Assembly (NCBI RefSeq): GCF_028885435.1
Contig: NZ_CP118522.1
Span: forward strand, 744,001-808,000
Length of the DNA: 64,000 nucleotides
Reading direction: 5' to 3'
Origin: Mesomycoplasma ovipneumoniae ATCC 29419
GTDB taxonomy: Bacteria > Bacillota_I > Bacilli_A > Mycoplasmatales > Metamycoplasmataceae
The translations under genes and the position numbers were made by a program. Position 1 is the stretch's first letter. The number at the start of each line of letters is the position of its first letter. Of the stretch, positions 31,076-41,848 are shown one piece after another. The notes below the pieces were generated by a model, which ran no database searches, had not been told where the DNA came from, and worked only from the letters and a program-made list of their open reading frames with translations.

Positions 31076-31491
31076 TTTTGTACCTCCCTTTTTTGATCTC
31101 GTTCTTTTATGGCGTTTCTTTTATCAACCTTAGTTTTCCCTTTTGCAAGTGCAATTTCGATTTTGATTCTACGGTTTTTTAGACCAACAAAAAGTGGAAT
31201 AATTGTTAATTTTTGTGTAACTTTTTCTTTAAAAATTTTTTTTAACTCATGTTTGTGCAATAAAAGTTTTCTTGAGCGATCAATTTGACCTCGGGATCCT
31301 TTATAAGCACTAATTGTAGCATTTGACAAATAAAGTTCTAAACCCTTAAAATAACAAAAAGAACCTACAAGCGATATATTTTTTGCCTGAACAGATTTAA
31401 CTTCTCATCCTTCTAAGACAATCCCCGCTGTAAATTTGCTAATTATTTCATAGTCAAAATAAGCTCTTTTATTTTCAATTAAAATTTTCAT
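31054..31491 (-). CDS. smpB: SsrA-binding protein SmpB
   Basis: 145 aa, normal length. Begins MKILIENKRAYFDYEI; contains GIVLEGWEVKSVQAKNISLVGSF (Trp by TGA), the SmpB hallmark, and ends with the basic tail KGKTKVDKRNAIKERDQKREVQKFL. It binds tmRNA and brings it to stalled ribosomes. It overlaps the nuclease gene downstream on the same strand. Confidence 0.95.
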
Positions 31492-31552
31492 TTTCGAACC
31501 TAAAAAATTATATAATTATATTCAAAATAATTTTATATAAAAAAAGGCAAAA

Positions 31553-34168
31553 ATGATCAAAAAAGAAAAAAAAGAGAAAATCGACTATAAAAATACCGAT
31601 AAAATTACATTTTTAGAGCAAATTGACAAAAAAAGGGGGCTGAATCAAGAACAAATTGAAAGATCAAAAAATTTTTTTGGCGAAAATAGACTACCAAAAA
31701 TTCCGGAAAAATCGTTATTTTTCCGTATTTTATTGCAACTAAAAGAGCCGCTTACCTTAGTTTTAATTTTTGTTATTATTATTTCGGTTATTATTAGTTC
31801 GGTTTTTGAACATGATTTGCCTTTTTGAGCTAAATTAATTTCGTATCTTGAGCCAGTAGTTATTGCTTTAATTATTGCAATTAATGTTTTTTTCTCTTTG
31901 GTTCAAGAAACTAAATCAAAAAAAGCAATAGATGCAATTTCAGATCTTAACTCGCCAGTTTCGACACTAATTCGTGATGGAAAAAAAATAAGCCTAAAAT
32001 CTGATGAGATTTTAGTAGGAGATATTCTTGAAGTTAGTTCTGGTGATTTAATTAGCGCCGATGGACTCGTCATTGAAAATAAAGAATTATCCGTATCTGA
32101 GGCAATTCTTACCGGTGAGTCAACATCAGTTTTTAAGGACGAATTTAAAAATTGGGATGATAAAGCCGCAAAAGTTTACAGTGGAACAAGCGTCTTGAAT
32201 GGACAGGCAAAAATTTTAGTCTCAGATGTTGGCCAGAATACTGAACTTGGAAAAATTGCTTCACTTGTAACAAAAACAGACGAATTAGAATCTCCACTTC
32301 AGAAAAAAATCGCTAAATTTTCAAAAATTATCACTTTTATTGCCGCTTTTTTAGCAATTTCTTTCTTTTTTATTTATATATTCTTAGTTGAAAATGGCGA
32401 TTTTAACCAGTCAAAACACGCAGTTATAATATCACTTTCACTAGCAATTGGCTTTATTCCCGAGGGTTTGATTCCGCTTGTTACTATAAATTTAATTATT
32501 GGTGTTAAAAAATTAGCAAAAAATAATGCGATTGTAAAAGATTTAAAAACAATTGAAACTCTTGGAGCAGTTTCAATTGTTTGCTCAGATAAAACTGGGA
32601 CAATAACTGAAAATAAAATGCAAATTAAGGAAATTTATTATCACCAAATTGAGTCAAAAAATTTCTGGACACAAGCTGTTTTAAACACAACCGCATATAG
32701 TTTTTTTGATAACTCAGTTGAAAAATACTACGGTGATCCTGAGGAAATTTTAATTTTACAAAAGGCAAAAACTTTTGAAATTCAAAAAGAAGCAGTTGAA
32801 AAGCAACATAAATTTTTAGACAAAATTGTCTTTAGTTCCAAACTTAAATTTTCAGCTACTTTTTATGAAATTGATAACAAAAAGTTTCTTTTTATCAAAG
32901 GGGCTCCTGAAATTATTTTTAAAAAGGCAGACAATTTAGACCCTATTTTAGAAGAAAAATTAACCCAAATGCAAAATTTAGGATACCGTATTTTTGCATT
33001 TGGATATCGTGAAATTGAAAATGAACTTCAACCTAATGAAAATCTAGAAAATTATGTAAAAAACATAAATATTTCAGGCCTTGTATGCTTTCAAGACCCG
33101 CCACGAAAAGAAATTAAACCAATTGTCAAAGATCTTTTAGATGCAGAAATTAAAACGATAATGATAACAGGAGATAATTTTCACACTGCCTCATCAATTG
33201 CAAAAAATGTTGAAATTTTAGGTCCTGAATCACTTGCAACAGGCAATCCTGATTGAAAAAAAGATGACTTTTGACGTGAAAATGTTGAAAAATTTCACCT
33301 TTATTCACGTGTTCAACCTGAAGATAAATTAGAAATTGTCGGCGCACTACAATCAAAAAAACATGTTGTTGCTATGCTAGGTGACGGAGTTAACGATGCT
33401 CCTTCATTAAAAAAAGCTGATGTTGGTTTTGCAATGGGGATAACAGGCTCACAAGTTTCAAAACAAGTTGCAAATGTTGTTTTAGCGGATGATAATTTTA
33501 AAACCCTTTATCAAGCAATAAAAATTGGCCGTAATATTGTTGCAAATATTAAAAAACTGTTTGTTTTTTTACTAGTTGCTAATTTTTCAATGCTTTTATC
33601 AGTTATTTTTGCAACTTTAATTTTTAAAGAACAAATTTTTACATCACTACAAATACTTTGAATAAATGTTGTTTCTGAAACTTTCGGGGGAATCGCCCTT
33701 GGTCTTACAAATATTTCAAAAAATGTTATGAATCAAGGTTTTTTAAACGAAAATAAATCACTTTTTAATAAAAAACTGATTTTTAGCATAATGTTTTGGG
33801 CAATTTTCATCTCATTTTTAGCGCTGCTAAGTTTTTGAATCACAAATTCACAAACCTTTTCCTTTTTAATTATCAGCATTAGCCTTTCAAGTCTTTCTTA
33901 TATACTTGCCGCCGATGAGAATATTTTTAAATATAAATTTGCAGATTTAAAATTTTTACACCTTGGTTTCTTAGCTAGTTTTACTTCAATTCTAATTGTT
34001 TCCTTTATTCCCGGAATAAATTTTGTTTTTTCCCAAAATGATTTTAGCAGTTCAAACTATCTTATTTTAAAAAATAATTATAATTATCTGTTACTTTTAA
34101 CTATTTTTGCCCCGTTTGTATTAGACCAAATTCTAAAATTTTTTAAAATGTACTTTAAAAAATTTTAA
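31553..34168 (+). CDS. Cation-transporting P-type ATPase (Ca2+ type)
   Basis: 871 aa. N-terminal cation-ATPase domain (EQIERSKNFFGENRLPK), actuator motif LTGES, phosphorylation motif SDKTGT with Asp346, ATP-binding KGAPE, hinge MLGDGVNDAPSLKKADVGFAMG, and around ten membrane segments. PEGL in the fourth membrane helix (IGFIPEGLIPLV) is typical of P2-type Ca2+/Mg2+ pumps. TGA codons near 31826, 33254, 33272 and 33659 are Trp. Its stop abuts the stop of the convergent TmcAL gene with no intergenic base. Confidence 0.92.
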
Positions 34169-35119
34169 TTAATTTTGATTTTTTCAACAATCAAGATCCA
34201 CTGTGGTTTCATCAAATTTTGATGGGTCTTCAATATTAAACAAAATATACAACATTGTTCGCTTTATGCGTGAATTAGTATAACGTTTTGAATTGGTGGC
34301 ACTCAAAAAACTATCTAAGTCCGGTTGGTCGATATGTTTTTTGAATAAATTTTCAATTCCTTCTTTTACTAGTCAAATTTTTCTTAGTGATTCAGGCGAC
34401 TTTTGACGAATAATTTGCTGAAATTTTGGATATAACAAGGCTAACGAACAAACTGGTTGGCTAAATTCCATTGGCGAAAACTGAGAAATTGACTTATTTT
34501 GGCTAATTAATTTTCGCAAGTATGTAGCTGAGGCAAACTTTCCAGTTGGTGTTGTTTCATTATAATCAACAGTTCTTTTAAGACTATATGCCTGAATTGG
34601 ATAATTATTTAGCACAATTTGCTTAACATATTCAAATCCAAGAATATCATTAGGATAAATAATTTTCTGCGAACTAATTTTTTCAAGGGCAATTGCTGCT
34701 GCATTTGGAAAAGAATTGCCTAATTTTAATGCTTTTTTAAGATGAACATTGTATTCATCAATGTTATTTTTTCACAAATTTGCTAAATTATACAGATTTT
34801 GAACATCATTTGATTCTGATCCAAAAATTATTTTGTCTATTTTATGCTCAAAAATCAATTTTAGCGCACCTTGGGCAAAAATATGAGCAGCTTGACTTGT
34901 ATATTCAAAAGGCAATCTAATTACAAAATCAGCTCCATATTTTAGTGCTATTTTCTTTTTTGTTTCAAAATTAGCAAGACTGATCTCACCTCGTTGGGTG
35001 AAATTTCCGCCTAAAATTATGTAAATTTTATCATTAGGAAAGTTTTTTTTAACATATTCAAGCTGATAAATATGACCATTATGAAAAGGATTATACTCAG
35101 CGATAATTGCAATTGCCAT
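34169..35119 (-). CDS. tmcAL: tRNA(Met) cytidine acetate ligase-like nucleotidyltransferase (TmcAL)
   Basis: 316 aa, somewhat shorter than the ~400-aa B. subtilis enzyme. The N-terminus [16 protein letters not shown] holds the HxGH nucleotidyl-transfer motif, followed by [11 protein letters not shown] and IFGSESND as in TmcAL. In Firmicutes it acetylates C34 of elongator tRNA-Met using acetate and ATP. Two TGA-Trp codons. It lies upstream of a convergent P-ATPase with zero spacing. Confidence 0.85.
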
Positions 35120-35180
35120 TTTTCCTCTTTTTTTAAAATAGTTTTAGTTTTTAATTTAAAAAAACCTATAAATTTATAGG

Positions 35181-35723
35181 TTAATTTTTTTCTTGATTAA
35201 TTATTTGGTGAATTTTATCTAAATTTGTACCAGTTTTTGCCGAAACATTTAAACACTCAAGTGATAAATTTTTACACACTTTTAACAGTTTTGCACGCTG
35301 GGATTGATTAGTTTTATCGATTTTATTAGCTAAAATTTGCACTTTTATATTTAGTGAAACTAAAAATTCAATCATACTAAAATCAAGGTCAGTAAAGCCG
35401 ATTTGACTGTCAACTAGCAAAAAAACTAGTAAAATATTGCTATTTTTACTAAAATAATTAAAAATCATCGATTCAATTTGATCTTTCTTTGCATGAGAAA
35501 GGCGAGCATAGCCATAACCTGGAAGGTCAACGATTAACTTATTTTGACTAGTTTGGTAATAATTTAAAAGCTGAGTTTTCCCAGGAGTAGAAGAAATACG
35601 AGCAATTTTTTGCCTTGCTAGCGCATTAATTAGCGAGGATTTGCCCACATTTGAGCGTCCAATAAAAGCAAATTGGTCTTCAAAAAAACACTGCTCTGGA
35701 CATGATTTGAGAAATTTTCACAT
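35181..35723 (-). CDS. engB: Ribosome biogenesis GTP-binding protein EngB/YsxC
   Basis: 180 aa. G1 GRSNVGKSS, G2/switch STPGKTQLLNYY, G3 DLPGYGYA, G4 NKID, and the SAKTG G5 are all present and in order. Starts MWKFLKS with Trp from TGA at codon 2, giving the usual short leader before the G1 motif. Needed for 50S assembly. It lies 61 nt before TmcAL on the same strand. Confidence 0.95.
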
Positions 35724-35765
35724 TATATACTTCTAAAAATTATAAATTAATTATAAAATCCTTTT

Positions 35766-37079
35766 TTAACTATGACTTGCCTGCCCAAAACGACCGCCAG
35801 TTTGAGTGATAAGACTAATATTTTGATTATTTCTGGTAGTTTGTAACTGTAATTTTTCAATTATTTCATTTCTTCACATCTCGAGAACCTGAGGTATACT
35901 AGCTTCATTTGGATAAAAATTGGCATTAGATTGAGTTCAAAAGGTGATTAAGTTTGCAACAGCTTGATTAGTTTTAACTTCTGGCAATTTTTTTAAAAAT
36001 AATTGCATTTGTGATGCTTTTGTAAATTTGTATTTTTCCAAAAGTTTGTAAGCAAAACTATGATCCAAATCAGGGTCCTTGGCCATCGATTTTACCATTT
36101 GATCGACTATTTCAATATCAGATGTAACTTCAATTTCAGGGTTTTTTGGACTTGAAGAGTTAGATTTTGGACTATTATCTTCTGGATCACTTTTTATTGT
36201 TTGCGATTTTTGCTCTTGTTTTTGTTGGTCTAATTCTTCAAGCGGTTTTTGGGTTTGAATTTTTTCTTGACTTTCAATTTTAGGGGCAATTTCTATTGGT
36301 TTTTGCTTTTGGGATTCTATAATCGGTTGCTCAGGCAAATTTTGCACAGGATCACTGGACAAAGTTAATGGAAGTTTTTCTTGAGGTTCATTTATTTTTT
36401 TGATTTCAGATTCAACTTTTATTTGCGAAGATATAGGCGGATTTTTGGGTTTAGTTTTGTCTTTTGAGTCTAAAATTGATGGTGAAAATTGAGTTTTTTG
36501 TTTGGCATCATTTTTATCAACTTTTGGAATAACAATAGGCAAATTAGCTGGTTTTTCAGAAGATTTTTGAATTTTTGGGCTTTCAGCACTAGGGGTTACA
36601 AGAACTTTTTTTGAAGGTAAACTTTCAATTTTTTGTTGCTTTTTTTCAGTTTTTGTTAGCGAAACTGCTTTTTTAGACAAAATTATTATATTCTTTGGGA
36701 CCTTATTAAATTTAGGGCTTGGCGGCAAAGTTAATGGAGTTCTAATTTGATTATTTTGGGCGTGATTAATTAACTTCGAATCAATTTGACCTTGTTTTTT
36801 CGTTGTTTTTTTAGTATTTAAATCAGCAACATTAGAATTTTTAGCTTCTTTTTTATTGGTATCTAAACCTTGTAAAATTATTGTATCAGCAATTTGATTT
36901 CCAATTTTTTGTGAATTTACAACCGAAGGCACCAAGGCATTAACCTTAAGATTTCCTTCACGAACATCATTTTGATTCAAAGGCAAGGTAGAATTACCTA
37001 AACTAAAATAAACTACCGTCCCTACAGAACCAGCAACAACCGGGATAAACCCTAGAGCTAACTTAAATAATTTTGTCAT
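35766..37079 (-). CDS. Membrane-anchored P/K/Q-rich protein, paralogue A
   Basis: 437 aa. The N-terminus KLALGFIPVVAGSVGTVVYF is a membrane anchor, followed by ~300 residues dominated by Pro, Lys, Ser, Gln and Glu with the recurrent pattern PKI..S....P. The last ~120 residues are less biased (VDQMVKSMAKDPDLDHSF...). No lipobox and no known domain. Trp-TGA codons near 35936 and 35870. It shares the anchor and repeat style with the two proteins upstream (37101-38357 and 38740-39099), so this is a local expansion of one family, probably surface-exposed. Function unknown. Confidence 0.7.
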
Positions 37080-37100
37080 TTTTTCTACTTTTATAAATTT

Positions 37101-38357
37101 TTAGGATTTTTTAACACCAGCTGGCGTTACTGGTTGAGCCTCAACTCACTTACCGCTATTTATGTTTGTTTCATCGATAATAAACACATGACCGCCTGTC
37201 GTTCTATTAAAAGCGCCAATTTCCGGAGTTTTAGTAATTGTCAAAACTTTTTGAAGCTCTTTTCTTCAATTTTCACGAGCAGTATGGGATCTTGCACGCG
37301 ATGGATAAAAATGAGCGTAATTATTCTCCCAAAAGATATATAAAAATGCTGCTTCTTCTTCAGTTATTGGTGTTTTTGGGAATCTTTCTTTAAAAAGTCT
37401 CATTTGGTCGTTCTTTTTAAAAATATATTTATAAAGGTTCTTTTTTGCTTCACGATATTTCTGAGCATTTTCGCCTACTGAAGATTTTAATAATATTTTT
37501 AAATCTTCTTGTAATTTATCAATTATTTCATCAACTTCACGCTCTGATTCAGTTGTTGCAGGAGAAATTGAATAGGATGATGTTGACTTGGAAATATCGC
37601 TTTGGGTTTGTGTTTTAGGTTTAGGAGTATCTTCTTCGGGTTCAACTTTTGGAGTTTCACTAATAACGATAACTTCAGGAGTTTTTACAATTTTGGGCGG
37701 TAAAACCGGTTTTACATCTTCATTAGAAACTACAGGAGAAATTAATGGGGTTGGATCTTGAATTTTCTCTTCGGCCTGAGTCGGTTTTTGCTTAATTATT
37801 ACAACTTTTCGAATAATTTCAGAAGAATTTGATGGGGATTTGTCTAAATTTGTTGGCTTTTGGGGTTCTAAAACTGAAATAGAAGAATTTTTACTTTCAC
37901 TACTTTGAATTTTACTAACTGAAACAGCTTTTTTTATTTCATCAACTGATTTTTTGACAGGTTCGGCCAATAAGATTTTTGGTTGTATGTTTGGTGAATT
38001 TTTTGGTAGTTCAATTTGTTTATTAGAAAAAATTATTTTTGGTTTTTTTGTGTTTTTAGTAACTTTAATAGGCTGAGATTTTTGAGAATCTTCTGAGAAT
38101 TCCGGACTTTTTAGAACAATTGTTTCATCATTTTTTACAGTTTCCTGGGTTGATAATTCTTCAGAATTTTGGTTGAATTCATTATCTTGTGAATCAGAAG
38201 GTGGTGAAAGACGGGTTTCAACTTGAAGTGTTTGGCGTGCTAAAGTTGTATCGTCCAAATTAGAAATAGCATTACTAGAAGTCAAATAAATAGCTGTTCC
38301 TGCTGAGCCTGCGACAACTGGAACTAATCCAAAAACCAATTTTAAAGATTTGCTCAT
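37101..38357 (-). CDS. Membrane-anchored P/K/E-rich protein, paralogue B
   Basis: 418 aa. Anchor KLVFGLVPVVAGSAGTAIYL nearly repeats that of paralogue A, followed by a long Pro/Lys/Ser/Glu-rich disordered region (blocks such as QPKILLAEPVKKS). The C-terminal ~130 residues are more regular and have Trp residues encoded by TGA (near 37265 and 37146). It ends 21 nt before paralogue A and is probably co-transcribed with it. SD AGGAGTG precedes the ATG. No recognised domain; a surface role is inferred from the anchor and composition only. Confidence 0.7.
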
Positions 38358-38434
38358 ATTTCACTCCTAGAAATTAAAACCAACACCAATAATTTATAAT
38401 AATACCACGAATATAAAATTATTTAAAAAAAATA

Positions 38435-38463
38435 AAACAGGAATGATCTAGCTCATCCTGTTT
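38435..38463 (-). terminator. Terminator after paralogue C
   Basis: On the minus strand AAACAGGATGA...TCATTCCTGTTT forms an imperfect stem with a short loop and is followed by TTTTATTTTTTTT. The remainder of the 38358-38739 gap contains a -10-like region for paralogue B but no gene. Confidence 0.65.
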
Positions 38464-38739
38464 GTTTGATTCACTATATTTATTAATTATAAATAAAAAA
38501 TTTTAAAAGTCAAGCAAAACCTAAAAATTTATTTATATCAATTCTTCAGAGTATTAAAATATTTCCAACTTGAAAAATAAAACACAATTATAATAATGCA
38601 GTATTTTAACTTCTTTTAGTCTACAATTTAAGGATATTTTAGCTTTTTTCAAATATAACTTATTTACTAGCAAAAAATTTGTTTTTTGCCTCAGACGGGA
38701 ATAATTTTAGATAGATTAAAAAATGGTATTTTATGTAAG

Positions 38740-39099
38740 CTAGTATACTAACTTATTATTTTCAAATTTGGTGACTAAGACATCTTTTTTTGTCTCGGTA
38801 GTCAGTTTTTCTGCTGGTTGAGACAATAAAATTTTAGGCTGATCTTTTGATGAATTTGTTGAAATATTAGGAATATGGCTGGACAAAATTATTTCTGGTT
38901 TATTTATTTTTTCACTAGGTTCTACGGGTTGAAAGCATCCCCGCCCATCGAGAAGACAATTAGGGACTTGTACGACAATTGATTTTTCGCCGTCTTCTGA
39001 TTTAGTATTTTTATATTTATAAATCAACAAAAAAGTAGCTGTTCCTGCTACAACAACAGCCGGTACTACTATAAGTACTATTTTTCAAAATTTTTTCAT
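38740..39099 (-). CDS. Truncated third paralogue C of the anchored family
   Basis: 119 aa. Begins MKKFWKIVLIVVPAVVVAGTATF (TGA-Trp at codon 5), the family's membrane anchor. The following NKPEIILSS...QPKILLSQPAEKLTTETKK aligns with a block of paralogue B (PKIIFSNK...QPKILLAEPVKKSVDEIKK), then the frame stops. The long C-terminal part of the family is absent. It is either a degenerating copy or a short family member; the SD GGGGCG and an upstream TATAAT suggest it is still transcribed. Divergent from the lipoprotein at 39331. Confidence 0.55.
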
Positions 39100-39300
39100 A
39101 TTTCGCCCCTAAGAATTAAAGTCTAAACCAAAATAAATTAGTATAATTATATCAAAAATATAAGCTTATTTATAAAATAAAAATTGAATGCTTCTAGCTT
39201 AGCAAGAATCGACAAAAATTTTAACAAACAAAAAACACCTTTCTGCGTTTTAAATAATAGTATTTTTTAAGATATATTAGAAAAATAGCTATTTTTATGT

Positions 39301-39306
39301 TATAAT
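39301..39306 (+). promoter_or_regulatory. -10 box for the coiled-coil lipoprotein
   Basis: TATAAT in TTATGTTATAATTTAATC, 25 nt upstream of the start at 39331. The rest of the divergent 39100-39330 region holds no further clear motif. Confidence 0.55.
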
Positions 39307-39330
39307 TTAATCTAACTTGTGAGGAGAATT

Positions 39331-41112
39331 ATGAAAAGAATATATACAAAAAAATGGTTTTTAGGAAGTCTTACAGTTTTAATTCCAACGTTTTTTCTCG
39401 CTGCAGCATGTGGACAAAATAACGCTGATAAAAATAAGGAAGATAACAAAAATCCGAAATTAGACAAAGAAAAGCCTAATCCACCAAAACAAAACCCTAA
39501 TCCACCAAAAAGTGATCCTAATGTGCAAGGAGATCCTGTTGCTTTTCTTGACACACAAAAAGGTAAAATTGAATCAGACACTTTGAAATTAATCGAAGAA
39601 ACAAAAAAACAAAAAGAAAATATCGAAAAAACAGAAGAACAAACAAAACAAATTGAAGAAAAACAAGCAGAAATAAACAAAGAACTTGATAAAATTCAAC
39701 AAAATCAATCTTCAACTGATGATCAAAAAAGTGATAAAATTTCAGAAGATATCAAGAAAGAAAAAGAAAAATTAGAAATTGAAAAAGAAAAATTAGAAAA
39801 ACAAAAAAAGGAACAAGCCGAAAAACTACTTAAAGAAAAAGAACGCCTCTCAAAACTTGAGGAAGAAAAAAGACAAAAAGAACTAGAAAAACAAAAAATA
39901 ATACTTGAAAAAAACAGACTTCACATTCAAACAGTCAATGATTTAAATGCTATTTTAGCAAAAATTCCAAATTCTTTAGAAATAGCTGACCAAGAAAAAA
40001 AATCATCAATTAATGTTGCAACTGTGCTTTTTCGTTATAAGTCAAAACCTTCAACTTTTCATTATGAAAATTTTGTAAAGAAAATTGATAACTTTGATGA
40101 CCAAAATTATACAATTACCTTTAGTTTTCCTTTTGAGGTTAAAACTGTTGAAAATAACAACGATATTAACCAAAGAAGGCTAGAAAATGTTGAACTTTCA
40201 GTGTCCAAAAAAGGTTCAGACACAAAAGTAACAAAACGAGTGAACCTTTTTTGAGATTTAGAAAAATCAAAAAAGGTTCAACAAAATGAAGAGCCAGAAT
40301 TATACCAAAAAGAATTACGACCTGTTTTTAGCAAAATAAGTCCTTCAATTTTGGCATACGCATTAGTCAATTCTGAAAATGAAACTGTTTTAAATTCGGT
40401 ACTTTTTGGCGATTTTAATGCTGCATTTAGTGAAGTTTCACTTTCAGTTGGTCTTAAAGATGAATTTTTAGGGATAAAATCACTAAATGATGAGGAAAAA
40501 TTTTCCTTTGATATTATAAGTGCAACTCCTAATGATGAAAATGGGACTTTAAAACTTAAAGTAAAAAAGACAAAATTTAAAGAGCAAAAAGAAGAAATTG
40601 GTGATCTTCAAGAATTTACTTTTTCCAATTTAAAGAAAAATGACAAAAATACAGCTGAATTTGAATTTGAGGTTGACAATAATAAAGTTTGACCTCAAAT
40701 AAGAGAAAAAGAAATTTTTAAAAACAATAGACAAAATAAAAATGAACTATCAGAAATTCAAAAAGGACTAATAGCTAAAATAATTTTTGACAGTCTCTAT
40801 TTTAAAATAAAAAACCCCGATCCTGAGGTTCTTTTAAAGGAATTTTTAGTCAAAGATCATATTAAAAACAACAACTTTTTCCCTTATCCACAAATTATTT
40901 CCCTAGAATGAGATGGCATGATCAGAAATGATGCCCACAAAAAAATTAGTCTCAAACTAGAAAATAAGAAGTTAATTTATAGTTTTGAACTAAAATATGC
41001 AAATCTTTTACCAAATTCAACGCTGACTCCTCAAGATCAGACGCTTCAATTTTCAGATTACAAAAGCGCTGAAATTAAAGGTGAAATTCCCCTTGATCAA
41101 TTTTTAATTTAA
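39331..41112 (+). CDS. Coiled-coil surface lipoprotein
   Basis: 593 aa. The ATG at 39331 follows GAGGAG. Signal peptide with lipobox FLAAAC, then a Pro/Lys/Asn linker (NPPKQNPNPPKSDPN), then a ~120-residue highly charged coiled coil (runs of EKEKLEIEKEKLEKQKKEQ-type heptads, residues ~80-200). A ~390-residue C-terminal part follows in which beta-rich segments alternate (for example SPSILAYALVNSENET). TGA-Trp at 40252, 40690 and 40909. No recognised domain in the C-terminal part. It is a stand-alone gene next to an inverted-repeat-rich spacer. Confidence 0.78.
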
Positions 41113-41131
41113 ATAATATTTTGTAATTTTA

Positions 41132-41280
41132 CCAACAAAATTATCCTTTTATTTTAGAGTAACAACTAATAAACTAGATGTTAAAACCCTTTGATTTAGA
41201 TGATAATTTGTATTCTAGGCACATTTTTTAATAATTTTGGCAAAAAAATGTGTTGTCATTACAATTATAAATTTTGTTGG
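41132..41280. repeat. Nested inverted repeats in the spacer after the coiled-coil lipoprotein
   Basis: Outer arms CCAACAAAATT (41132-41142) and AATTTTGTTGG (41270-41280) enclose an inner hairpin CACATTTTTT (41220-41229) / AAAAAAATGTG (41242-41252). The rest of the 41113-41326 spacer holds no gene. It may be the terminator of the lipoprotein gene or the relic of another element. Confidence 0.4.
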
Positions 41281-41326
41281 CAAAAAACCACCGTTGGATT
41301 TAGTTGCAAAAAAACCTTAATTTTTT

Positions 41327-41847
41327 GAGTTTCCCAGTTTGATGGTAAAAATTCGCTTTTTAGTGAATACAAATACGCAAAAATGCCGGTAAATCCGGGT
41401 TTTTTGACGCTAAAATCTTAATTTTTATTATTTTAAAATTAGCTTTCTGCAAAAAAAAAAAAAATGCTTGGCATAAAATAAAATTATGTTATAATGAATC
41501 TCACTTAAGAATAATTAATAAATTTTGATATTGAATTAGGGGGGCTTAGTTATGTTTTTGTCGTAAAAAAATCAGAAAATGCGAATTATCCATTATATTT
41601 TTAAATATGATGGTATGCCTTAAATTTAACCGTTTAGAAATCTATAAATTTAGGGCTTTTGGTTATTGTTCTTTCAAAACTTCATATGTTTTTTAGGCTT
41701 GCTGCAAATAAAAACGAGTTTTCTATTTGCATTGAGTTTAAATAGTAGTTGTATTTTTTTATGATTTTTGCCAGCGTTTTAAACTAAAAAAGTAGTTTAA
41801 AAATTTCATAATTTTGCTTTTTAAGTTAAAATTTTAGCTTTTTAAGT
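41327..41847 (+). mobile_element. Dispersed TIR/promoter element, copy 6 (right end lost)
   Basis: Left end GAGTTTCCCAGTTTGATGG at 41327, terminator-like CCGG-TAAAT-CCGG plus T6 near 41391-41406, A14 tract 41451-41464, TATAAT 41490-41495, short frameshifted leader ORF, and hairpins as in the other copies. After 41790 it follows the copy 1 subtype (CATTTCATAATTTTGC-like block) and then runs into the MIP protease stop without a right terminal repeat. It points antisense into the MIP gene. Confidence 0.7.
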
Positions 41848-41848
41848 A

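Noticed and set aside
39312-39715. Cys/Phe-rich minus-strand ORFs opposite the coiled-coil lipoprotein
   Set aside because: Shadow of the Lys/Glu/Gln-rich heptads on the coding strand; no SD and no independent signal.
11668-41847. CRISPR-like interpretation of the spaced repeats
   Set aside because: The repeats are ~550 bp, kilobases apart and partly inverted; there is no short regular repeat-spacer pattern and no cas gene.
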